Positions 36,201 to 48,200 of a stretch of DNA of 64,000 nt are shown one piece after another. Below the pieces are notes generated by a model that did no database searches, was not told the origin of the DNA, and worked only from the letters and a program-made list of their open reading frames with translations. The stretch covers positions 38,057,501-38,121,500 of the forward strand of contig NC_091247.1 in the NCBI RefSeq assembly GCF_042477335.2, written 5' to 3'. Position numbers and translations under genes: made by a program. Origin of the DNA: Ovis canadensis. Lineage: Eukaryota; Chordata; Mammalia; Artiodactyla; Bovidae. Within the stretch, counting starts at the first letter, position 1; every line of letters begins with the position of its first letter.

Positions 36201-39200
36201 TCTGTGTTATATTCTTTTCAGAATGTTTTCCGGCTTCTATACCAGGATAGAGATTCCTGGGGCCTTGCTGTCTCCTGATGAGTCAGCACCGCCTCGTGTG
36301 CTATGTGGGGTGGTCCTAGGCAGGGGCTAGTACCAGAGCTCAGGTCCATTGTCACTCAGGAGCAGCTGGCCTCAGGCTTCTCATCTGTGAAATGGACATA
36401 TCAGTGTCTGCCTTACTCGCCTCATTGGGTTTCTTCCTGGGCCAAACCCTGGCTTGTTCTAAAGGTCCTGCTGTCCCTGTCCCGGGAGCTGGCAGCTCTG
36501 CAGGGAGGCAAGTGCGGGCAGAGGACTTCAGCCAATAGCATGAGGATGACAGTGTGCTTTGGGGTGTGAGAGCAGGGAGCTGGGTACTTGAAAATGCTCA
36601 TTCCAGCAGATGTGGGTGACTGCTCATTGAGGGAGGTCCCTGGTATGGGGTATCAGGAGCCTGAACTCAAGAGCCAGACCACCAGCGTTCTGAGCCTGCC
36701 TCTAACACTTCCTGGCAGGGTGACCTGGAGGGTTTCTTTCCTTCAGCCGCCTCATCTGTAGAGTAGAGGACATAAGTCTATCTACCTTTCTAGGGTTGTT
36801 TGAGGATTAAAAGAAATAACACAAGTGAAAAACCTCCTGTCTGGCTCATAGCAAGTGCCCGGTAAAAATGAGTTCTTACCAGTCATCACCACCACCAGCA
36901 TCATCGGGTTTCTCCTAGCTCTAAAATACTAGATGGATACTGCAAAAGTCTTAAAGCTACAGCTTAGGATCATGCTCCCCCAGCCTCACCAGCCACACCA
37001 GACTGTGTGCCCCAGACGGCCCCCTACCGTTTCTGTGCTGATGCTGTATTTCTGGTAAGAAAAGCTGATGAAGCCATGCCCACCCCAGTCCTGGAGCTGG
37101 GAGCTGGGCAGGACCCAAACTAGCACTCTGAAGGCAGCTTCTGGGAAGGGAAGGCTTTGCACAGGCAAGAGTTCTCTGGGCAACCTTCGGTGATGACCCA
37201 CCTTCCTTCCACACATGCCTGGGGTGAGGTGCATGTATGGTGGTGCAGGGGAGAGGCGGACATAGAACCAATGGCCTGGCGGGGAGGGACATCTCACCCC
37301 CTCCCTCTGGTCTACCTGCCCTTTGGAAGCACTCTGTTCAGGGCCCCAGTGGGGTGCAGGGAGCAACTTGGACAGCTGCCTTGCTTCTATTTGTTTCCCT
37401 AATTATTCCCTTCCTCCTGACCAGTCCCTACCATCACCCCTTAAGTCTTCCTCTAGGCTCATCCTGAGTTTAGGCCTAAAGGGGATTTACACAAATAGCC
37501 TGTGTCTCCTCGAAGAAGAGAGAAGACGAAGTTCTCCCCCTGAACTCCCCAAGCATTGGGTTCCTACAAGTACAGCCTGACCGGGGGTCCAGAGAGGATT
37601 CTAGCCTTTGGGTTTCCAAGGGTACTGGACTGGGAGTTTACAGCATTGGGTTTTTGAACTGTGGGTCTCAGTAGGTCACATTTTCCCCTGAGTCTTAATG
37701 TCCCTGTGAGTAGCAAAGGGTAATGATACCCATCACTTGACCTCATGATGTCCACAGACAGTAATGGAAACTTGAACATCAGCTCTGGAATGGAACATCA
37801 GAACTGGAGCTCACAGTGAGCTCCCTTCTTTCGTCTTTATCTGACACCCAGGGCCTCCCTATCAATAGGGCAGCAGCAGGACAATCTAGCAATACAATGG
37901 CCTTCCTTGCAGTTGTGCAGTGCACTGCCTATACAACTGTACATGGCAGCCCTGCTTCTAGAGATGCCTGCCTTCCTCAGCTTCTGTTACATTCTGTTCT
38001 TTTCCTATTCCTCTTTCTCCTGACTTTATCTTTGGACTTCAATGGCTTCTCTACAGTAAACTGGGGGCTCAGTTTTCCTGCTTGCCCTTCCTATCCCCTT
38101 CCCACCCCATGCCAACTGCCACCAGGTCTCGCCCCACTTCTGGGAGAAGTGATAGCCCAGTGTGTGTCTCTGCAGACCTGTTTGATCTCTGCCCTCCTGA
38201 GCCTAGATTATAAATGCAGCTGCTGGCAAAGTAGCCTGGGATAAAAACAAGAGCTGAGAGCTGAGCTGCCAGTCCTGCATCATCAGCCTGGGGCAGGGCT
38301 AACCTCAGCACTCCACAGAGACCAGGAAAATAGAGGGTGGGTATTGGATACCCTCAGATATCAGGGGCACCCCAGATAAGGAAAGTTTCTAGTATGAAGA
38401 CCTCCCCCCCTCATCCTTCACAATCAGCCATAGAATTAGGTAGTTCAGTGTTTACCTGTATACATATAACCCTCTATCTATATACATCACACCTCCCTCC
38501 ACACACCCACCATGCACACACACAGGTGCATGCACAGAACCAAACACTCTTCTGTGGCCTTTCGCCTGGGCTCTCAGAACTCTGGGTTTGGCCACAGTAC
38601 AGATTTGGTGCTTCTTGCCTTCCTGCAGCCCAGGGTCAGGATAGTCCATGGATAGCCCAGCAGGTGCACACCAGACTAAGGTGGTAAGTCAAGCCTGAAA
38701 TCCAGCCATATTCCGCTCACTGAGCCTCATGCCAGGTTCAAGGCTGTGTCTCACCAGGGAAACAGGGCATCGTCATCACATTTACACTGAGCCTCTTCTG
38801 GGCCGAGGCCTGGTGTGCCACCTCTCCCAGAGACCCCTCCCAAGCCTCAGACTTCACAGGTGGAGCACTCAGGCGCCAGGCGAGAGCTGGGTCAAGTGTG
38901 GTCCTTGTTCAGGGTGTGGCCCCTCTGCCCAGATCTGAGGGTGTCTTGTGTGCCTTGTGGGAGAGCCGGAAGCAGGGACGTCCGGGAACCTGAGCCCGGG
39001 AAGTCCTGGCCCACACTTGTCTCTGGAGGCAGATGCTTTGGGGTGGGCGGGAGAGGGGCAGGGAGGCAGTTGCTGGAAGTGACAGGATGTGTCCAGCCCG
39101 GGACTCATTGCTGGGAAGAAGCGAGGATGCAGCGGAAGAGGAAGGCTCCGGAAGCCTGAGTGTCCTCACACTTGGGAACCACATTTCCTGTCCACCTCCC

Positions 39201-42200
39201 AGCTAGAAACCCCCACAGGCCCCACCTTAGAAAAGCAACCCCACAGTGCACTGCACACATCACTCCAGCAGACCCCATCCTGTGCAGGTGAGCTCAGCAG
39301 GGCTGGAGCAGGAAAACACTTGCCCAGGTCACACAGCTGGGATGGGAACTCTGGTCTCCTGCTTCCCTGTCGAGTAGCTTCTCAGCACATTAGCGTGGCC
39401 TGCCTGCCCACGAGGAGCTCAGAGAAGAGGAATGGGGCATGCTGTCACCTGGAGACCAGGGAGCACGCTCTCCTCTGCAACTTTCCCCTGGGGACCCCGG
39501 AGTGTCAGGGCCAATCCTCACAGTCTCCCATCCCTGGCCTGTTCCTGGCGCCCTCACTTAGGGGCCTCCAGGCCCCCGGACCACATTCTGTACATACACA
39601 CCTGTAGGGTTGTCACATGCCAGGGTGGAGTAGCAGAGTCCCGAGTCCCTTCAAAAGGGTGCACAGACACCATGTGGCCACCTGGGAGGCCTGGGACAAG
39701 GCTGTTCGACTGCTTTTCAAGGTGACTTCTGGGAGGCATGTAGTGTGGCCTTTGTCATCTTAACTGGTCCCACACTTTGCAAACTGATACCTTCTAATTT
39801 CTCTTTCTCTAAGATGTCTTTAAATCTTGACAGATTCTGGAACAGGACCTTTTATGTACCCACCTCAAATAAGCTCAGCGCCTGGAGCTCCAGCCTTGCG
39901 GGGCTCTGAGCCGAGAAGGGAACACAGAGGGGAGTGAGGATCTGGGTCCTAGCCCCAAGTTTACCCCCAGCTGGCTGTGTGAGCTGGGGCGAGCCCCTTC
40001 GCCTCTCTGTTCCGTCTCCTTCCCTGTTAGATGTGTCTGCCTGTTTACCTCCTGGCACACGGAGAGTTATGGGAGTCAAATGAGACTGTGTGGCTGAAAA
40101 TACCAAGAAACATGCTGCCTTGTCAGCACCCTTGCTCTGCCTCTCAGGCTGTGAAGGAAGCTGGCTGATGACTAAGGAGTTGCTGCACTTATTGTTGTTT
40201 GTCTCATTGATTTCCTCCTGCCTGGAATTACTTAGAAATGCTTTCCTTCCAGTACCCTGGAGCCTGGGGTGGGGGGCGGGCCTGCAGGCTACCCATGTTC
40301 TGCTCCAGGGGCCTGCTCACCCACTCTCCCAGAGAAGGCAGACTTGCTACCTGTAATTCCAGGACGGCCAGCTTCACTATCAGTCTTCCAGAGCTTGAAT
40401 CTCCCACCACCCACCAGTCCACATTTCATGAACGCTTAGCTACTGCAAGGACTTGAGAGCTCTGTTGTGGGTCTCTGAGCCGTTCCCAGAACCAGCAAGG
40501 GAAAGGGGGCTCGTCACCCCAGATGTCGCAGCAGAGCCTCCAGACTGAGTCTGGGCCCTCCCCATGGCTCTCTTGTAACCATGGTTCTACCATTAATCCC
40601 CCACCAGTCAGTCATTTTTATCCCCATTTTACAGCCGAAAAACTGAGGTTCAGACTTGCCTAAATCCACACAGAAACTAAATGGGAGAGCAGCCCATTCC
40701 CCTTTCCTGAATAGGTCTACCCCGTGCTTTTCTGATGCTCCCATTCCTGGATCTGCATAATCTCAGTCTACAAAACCAATTAGATACCCAGCCTGGAGCC
40801 CGCGAGGCTCTATAGCCAGGATCAGGGAGGCTGAGCTTCAGAGAGAGCCCGCAGAGTCATTGCTTGACTCTCATTTCCTCACAGCCACACCTGGGGAGGA
40901 AGCTTTCTCAGCATCCCCCTGCTGGTAATTTGATAGCCAGCCCTGCCAGAGCAAGCAGAATTTGCAAAAGTGGAAGGATGAAGAGGAGGCCTCCGTGCAT
41001 CTGAAATCCTAGAAAGGGTTCCCAGAAGCCATCTGCCTACCCTCAGGCAGGAGCAGCCTTCATATGGGCACCCAGAACATCTAAGACAGCAGCCCCCAGC
41101 CTTCCTTCCCCCAGATTAACAAGCAAAGAGACCAAGGACCAGAGAAGGAAGGCTTCTTGCCCCAAGACACACAGCAAGTTGATAGCTGAGCAGAAACTAG
41201 AGGTGGGCGTGTCCAGACCAGTGCTCCTCAGATGACCCCTTCAGAGCACACCCAAGTCATGGGCACTCAGGCTTGAAAGAAGCTCCGCACAGAGGGGCAG
41301 AGCCATAGGAGCAGCCAGGGTCACAGGCAGTCTCACCTGCGTCCTCGTTGTTGAATGGATCCTCACAGCCAGCCTCTGGCAGGGTGTGGTGGGTTCTGTA
41401 AGGTAAAGGAACTAGAGAAGGCAAGGTTCGGAAAAAGGAGGAGACCAGCACTTGATCGGAACAGACCACCTTTAATGAGGCGAGCAGGGGCAGCAGTCAG
41501 ATTAGTGAGCTCCTGCGCTAAGTCAAGAAGAGAGTAGGTATATAAAGAAAACACAGATGCAGAGATACATCGTTTTGAGGGGTCTGTTTTTCCTCATGAT
41601 TATTTTTGATTAGTTAGCTTTCAGCAACTGGTACGAGGAATTCCTGAGACTGGCCAGAGACTGGGATTAGCTGGGAACTGAACGTAATCAATCTTAATGT
41701 CCATTCCTTTCTTTGGGGGAGAAAGTTCTTTATTCTGTATAGAATGGTGGGGAGGATCTGGAGGGAGTTTTAACTCCAGGCTATTTTGAGCCATGTAGCT
41801 TTCCTTCAGGTTCCAATTCAGAGACCAGGAAACTGAGGCCCAGGGATGGCTTATTCACTGTCCCTGGGATGTAAAAGGCAGAACAGGTCTCACATTTCAG
41901 TTCTGAGCAGCACATGCTGATAGAGCACCTACTGTGTGCAGGGGACCATGCTGAGCACAGGGAAGCAGAGGAGGATGAGCAGGCCCTGCCCCGCCAGCTC
42001 CCAATGCAACGGGGGGACAATGCATCCTGATGTTTCCCTGGGTCAGCCAAGAGGCCGGCACCTGCCTGAAGGGCACCTGACCCAGCTGTAGGGACAGGCA
42101 CGGCCCTGTTCTGGCAGCACTGACTGGGGTCGTCCCTTTCTTGCCCCTCCCCACACGGGGTCCGGTCAGGCTTCTGAGATTTGCCCCACTCCCTCCAGGT

Positions 42201-45200
42201 CTTTGCAGCAGAGCCTCCTTGTGCAAGGCTACCGTCATTGTGGACTGGCGAGGGCTCAGAGGCCAGGAGCCTCTTCCCTGTAGCTTCACTGGCCCCTTCA
42301 ATCTCCCTAGCCCATGGAGGGGTGGCTAGAGAGCTGGGCTTAGAGCCAGAAGACCTGCGTTCTGGTCCTGAGCCCTGGGCAGGCTTAGCGGCTTGCTTTG
42401 AGCCATGTCATCAAGTGTCCAGGACTAGCTGCTCTGACTGCCCAGCTGATGGTGAGCAGTTGCCACCAGCGGCCACATGAGGTGTGCTGAGCAGTGAGGG
42501 CTGAAATCTGCCTCACAGGAGGGAGGGACATAGGGAAAAGGCAGCCTGCTCTTCACAGCTGCCCTCCCCATAGCCAGCACCACCATAGCCAAAACTTTTC
42601 TGGCTAGATTTGGGAGCAGGCCTCAGCAGAAGGGCAGAGGCCGCTGAGCCCCACTGCCCTCCCCAGCCACGGCGGAGGGCAAGCTTGCTGGTTCCAGGCA
42701 CTGCAGCAGCAAAGTCGCAACCTATTTTCCAGGTTCTTGGGGCACTGGGGCCCGGAAGTCAGTTTGCCTTGATTTTCTGAGACCTCTGCCCCACTTCCTA
42801 TCTATGGCTCTGAGGGGCTGCCTTCTGGAGGTGAGGTGAGAGCCGCCCCCTACCTGGCTGTGCTGAAGAAGATTAAATATAGCCAGAGCCAGCCCTTGGA
42901 AGGGATGGGGGAGGGAGTGAGTGCAAGCTGCAGGCCTCCCTGGAGCAGGCGGGCATGGACCTTGGGGCTCAGTGGAGCTGCGAGTCCAGCCTGGGCACAA
43001 GAAGGGGAGAGGGAGGCAGGGGGCTCAAAGGTGCAGGACCACTGCCTGCAGGACTGTGTGGGGTGCCCAGGGCCCCATAGCCAGGTCTAGTCCTAAATAC
43101 CCCCTCCCCAACACACACACACATACACATACACCAGCAATTGACTCTCCCCTCATCTCTGAGTCTCTCCTCTGGAAAGTGGGACTGTGCCTGCCTCACA
43201 GGGTGGTGTGGGGGTGAATTGAGGTCGTGATGTGAACTGAATCGAAGTCTGAGGCTCTAACAGTCTCTCCAGGGGATTCTGCTGAACTCACGCTGAGGAC
43301 CTTGTTACAGGCGAGCAGAGCTGCTTGCCTCTCACTCGGTTGCAAGGCAGTTGCCGAATGACTCTCCCTGGTCTCTAATCTTCCTCTGTGAGGCAGGGCG
43401 GGAACTGCTGGATTTTTCCTTTTGGCTCAGTCTCCCACTCAATGGTGGCAAAGAGCTCTGGGACCCCAAGGTCTCTGCATGTAAAACCCTGTGGTGTTGG
43501 GAGCCAGGGTCTTTGAGCCCACCCAGAACCTAAGGAAGGGCTCCTACCGCCCTGCCAGCGGTGTGGCAGTGGGGAGCGACAGAAGGCCCAACACTTCCAC
43601 CTTTATCCCAGCACTGCTGCTCCTGGGCTGTGTGCCCTCGAGCAAGTCACTTCTTTACCTCTCTGAGCCTCACATCCCCATCTATTGCCCTTTGTATGGA
43701 AGAGGAGACTGAGAGGTGAAGCTGCTTCCTCTCTAGCTGCTAGGTGAGCTGAGCATCTCTGGTCCTTAAAAATCTATTAACTAGATACTATTCATATGCC
43801 CATTTATAGATGGAGAAACTGACTCAGAGACAGTCAGTAACTGGGCCAGAGTTTCAAGGCCAAATAGTGAAATGATGGAGGAGCCAGAGTTGAACCCAGA
43901 TCTGACTCCCGAGACCATGTTATTTCCACTGCACCGCCGCCTCACCCCAAATCCCTACCCTTCACCCCAAAGGCCCCACCCCCTGACTCTGCTCTGCCAC
44001 AGGGTACGACTTTGCTGCTGTCCTCGAGTGGTTCGCCGAGCGGGTGGACCGCATCATCCTGCTCTTTGACGCCCACAAGCTGGACATCTCCGATGAGTTC
44101 TCAGAAGTCATCAAAGCCCTCAAGAACCACGAGGACAAGATGCGAGTGGTGCTGAACAAGGCCGACCAGATCGAGACGCAGCAGCTGATGCGAGTGTACG
44201 GGGCCCTCATGTGGTCCCTGGGGAAGATCGTCAACACGCCCGAGGTGATCCGGGTCTACATCGGCTCCTTCTGGTCCCACCCGCTTCTCATCCCAGACAA
44301 CCGGAAGCTCTTTGAGGCCGAGGAGCAGGACCTGTTCAGAGACATCCAGAGTCTGCCCCGAAACGCTGCCCTGCGCAAGCTGAATGACCTCATCAAGAGA
44401 GCCAGGCTGGCCAAGGTGAGGCTGCCTCTAGGAGAGGGACAGCATGGGCAGGGCCGGTGGTTTGGGGTTGAGGTCAGCTGCAAGGGGAGAGGGCTACTGC
44501 CTGCAGCCCTGAGCTACTGTCTGCCCATGTGAGGATGTCCGGTAGTCACTGCCTTGTGAGCATCAGCCATGCCACTCGGAGGGGGTGGGGCTGGGTAGTG
44601 TGGTGCTTACGATGACATGCCCTGGCATCAGATGGCCAGATTGGAGTCAACTCCATAGTTTACAGTGTGATCCCAACCTCAGCAAGGCCCTTAGTTGCTC
44701 TGTGCCTGCTCCCACATTTGTGCAATGAAAGGGTTAGAAGATAACATAGAATAAAGATGGCAAAGCCCTCATCACAGTGCCTGGCATCCTCACAAGTGCT
44801 TTGTTCGTGTCAGCTGTTGTTACTGTCTTCCTCATCAACATCATCACCAGAATTACCATCCCTATTAGTCTTGACCTTAACCTCCTCACAAACTCCCCTT
44901 CCCCCAAGATCTAGTGAAACAGCTCAGTGCTGTAAGCAATGGAAGAGAAAGAGGATGGAGACAAATTATTTCAGAAGTAGGAGCAGGAGGAAGAGTTTGT
45001 AGAAAAGATGGGGTGAGAGGTGCCCTGGAGGGAAGGCAAGAACTTGATCTTGATGGTAAAGGAAAGAACTAGAGGTCCTAATCTGAAGGCTTCTCCTTGC
45101 CCCTGTCATTCAGGTTCACGCCTACATCATCAGCTCTCTGAAGAAGGAGATGCCCTCCATGTTCGGAAAGGACAACAAGAAGAAGGAGCTGGTGAACAAT

Positions 45201-48200
45201 CTGGCTGAGATTTATGCCCAGATTGAGCGGGAGCACCAGATCTCACCTGGGGACTTCCCCAACCTGAAGAGGATGCAGGTAACCAGGGTCTGGGGGCTCC
45301 AGGAAAGGGACGAGCTGGCTGAGCATCTCAAACTGGGAGTAGACCACCCTAGAATGTTCTGGGGAAACTCAGCCCAGAATCAACAGGCAGGCAGGTAGCC
45401 CTGGGTATGCCCTTCCTGCTGGGCTGACACTGGCCCAACAGGTGCCAGGCCTGGGCCCTGGGAGAAACATGGAGCCCTGGTGCTCGCAGTGGGCAGTGGT
45501 GTTAGAGGGGGCTCTGATACCTCCAGCTTATGACCTTCTCCTGTCCTGGTCACCACCGGTTTGGAATCCCCACCACATCATGTGAGACAGGACAAGTTGC
45601 CTGACAAACATGCTCTTGGCCCTTCATTGCTTAAGTTTACTGCTGAGATCTGCCTTGGCAGTGATTTGAATATACGCCACCGAGAAGCAGAAGTCTGCAC
45701 AGGAGTTTGTCATCTTTGGGTTGCACCATGGGCGCCTCTCTTGGGCCAGGGTCAGCCACACATAGTTTCTTATGTCCCCAAAAATAACCCTCTGGGGGAG
45801 GCATTTCATCCCCCTTTCACAGGTGAGCAAACTGAGGTTTACAAATGTAATTAACCTGCCTGTGGTTTTAGTAATGTTTACATAGGCTGCAAATAGAAAC
45901 CCCAGGAGCTGTCCAAGGTCTAAGCAAAAACCTACCACACCCTGCTAACTGGATCCTCTCTAACCTTCTGTCTCTTGTCTACACGTTGAGGGTACAAAAC
46001 ACCACTTTATATGGATATTGTGAGCAGAAATCAGGTTAATGTTTGTAAGGCAGTTAGCATGGCCTGGTACAGACTATGCTGTTTAAATGCAGCAGCAAGT
46101 TAGGTGAGATTTCACCAGTAGAGGAGGCAGGGAGATGACCACAAGGAACCTACCTCTACATGATTTTTGCAACTTTCCATGATTCTGTAATTATTTAAAA
46201 AGGAAATGTTTTCAAGAATTAGGGGATTAGGAAAAATAGCAGATGTAGTAGTAATATTGTTTTCGCTCTTGTTGCTCAGAGGGTTTTAGAACATTAGTGT
46301 AGTCCCAAACGTATGCGTTTTTGCTTTCCTATCTAGGAAAAGAAAAACAGAGACATCCAGAGTGTGCAATTGTTCATATATCCATTCATTCCTATAACTA
46401 TCCACATCGAGCCAGTCACTTGTTTCAGAATTGTTTTCACATAATTTGGGCTTCAACTTTCAGTTTCTCTTTCTGTTAAGAATTTCATGCTGTTGCTGCT
46501 AAGTCACTTCAGTCGTGTCGGACTCTGTGTGACCCCATAGACGGCAGCCCACCAGGTTCCCCGTCCCTGGGATTCTCCAGACAAGAACACTGGAGTGGGT
46601 TGCCATTTCCTTCTCCAATGCATGAAAGTGAAAAGTGAAAGGGAAGTCGCTTAGTCGTATCCGACTCTTCGCCACCCCATGGACTGCAGCCCACCAGGCT
46701 CCTCCGTCCATGGGATTTTCCAGGCAAGAGTACTGGAGTGGGGTGCCATCGCCTTCTCTGAAGAATTTCATGATCTGTAAGCAAATTTTGGGGAAGATGA
46801 CATTTGAAAGGGATCATATGACTTTTTAATGTGAGGAATTCTTTTGCAACACAGATGGTTTCACCTTCTCGCTTGTTTGCCCATCTGATGTCAGGTTCTA
46901 TTAGGGATACTGGTTCAGCATGTAAATAACTGTACTGTGGGGACATATATGTGGGCTGATGGGAGTACTCATTTTGACCCCTGGAAGACACTGGGACCCC
47001 TAGTTGGGAGCCCACAAAACACACCTTGACATGGACAGGCTGGGAGAGGCAGGAACCAGAGAGGTTGTGCCCAAGGGCAGGAGAAAGGGCTTGTCTGCTC
47101 CACCCTCCACATCCCTCCCAGCCCCACCCTGGAATGGAGGTGAGGATGCCCAGGCTCACACTTGGTCTTGAAATATAGCCGTGGGTGTTTTCTAAATTCT
47201 TCTGTAGTGTGCTTGTCCTGAGACTGTCCCCTGTAAACTGGCCTCCTCCCAGTGTCCTGAGATTGCTGTGGCCAGAGCCAGGGTGGGAGCTGGAAACTCT
47301 CATCTTGTTGTTATAGCGGCCAAGGAGAATCTGGGGATATTTGAGACCTGGGACCTTTAAAAATGGCAAAGACATGCAAAGCAAAACACATTTCTTTTAC
47401 CACGTAGTGTGGTGGTCATGGGAAGGCAAGGAAGGGAGCTTTTATAAAACCTGCCTACCTGCTCCTGTCTGCTGAGTCAGAACCCTCAGGGAAAAGCTGA
47501 TCATTGAAAAATTTCTCCAGATAATCCCTCAGGCATCCTGATTAAGAACTACTGGCTTGGGAATGACCTTTGGCTTCTACTGTGATTTATTTCTCATTGC
47601 CTGTACCTCCCTTTTTCCTTCCTGAATGGTGATAAAATGTGATTCCCCACTCTCAGAAGGTCATGAGGAAGAGAATGAGCTCATGTAGTGGAGTGTGTTT
47701 TCAAGTGTAACCCTTATTGAAGTAGGGACCCACATGACTCAGTCTCAGAGGGATGGAGCATTCAAGAGCCACTCACTGTTCAATCAATAGCCAAAAGGAA
47801 CTTAGAAATTTAATGACTGTTGTCCCTTGGTATGCACATGGCATTGGTTCCAGGAACCTCCACAAATACCAAAATCCATGGATGCTCAAGTTCATTATAA
47901 TATAAAATGATGTAATATCCATAAAAGCAGAGCCCTCAGATATGGAGGCCTATTTGCTTCCTAGAGCACTAAAGGAATCCAAACAGATCAAGGTGAAGTG
48001 AAAGTGAAAGTCACTCAGTCATGTCCGACTGTTTGCAACCCCATGGACTATACAGTCCATGGAATTCTCCAGGCCAGAATACTGGAATTGGTAGCCTTTC
48101 CCTTCTCCAGGGGATCTTCCCAACCCAGGGATCGAACCCAGGTCTTCAATTGCAGGCAGATTTGTTACCAGCTGAGCCACCAGGGAAGCCCAAGAATACT

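Larger units (their letters stand above)
36168..44002 (+). other. EHD3: EHD3 intron 3 (7.8 kb)
   Basis: This phase-1 intron has no ruminant-specific LINE or SINE that I can see, which is unusual in this window. It carries several MIR pieces (clearest at 36655-36880 and 43770-43945) and a CA tract at 43111-43135. Otherwise it is moderately GC-rich unique sequence. The open frames on both strands look random. Confidence 0.75.

Noticed and set aside
46509..47384. A 291-codon minus-strand open frame in EHD3 intron 5
   Set aside because: Its end is Bov-A2 repeat sequence and the remainder has no recognisable domain or splice signals. It is most likely a chance frame.
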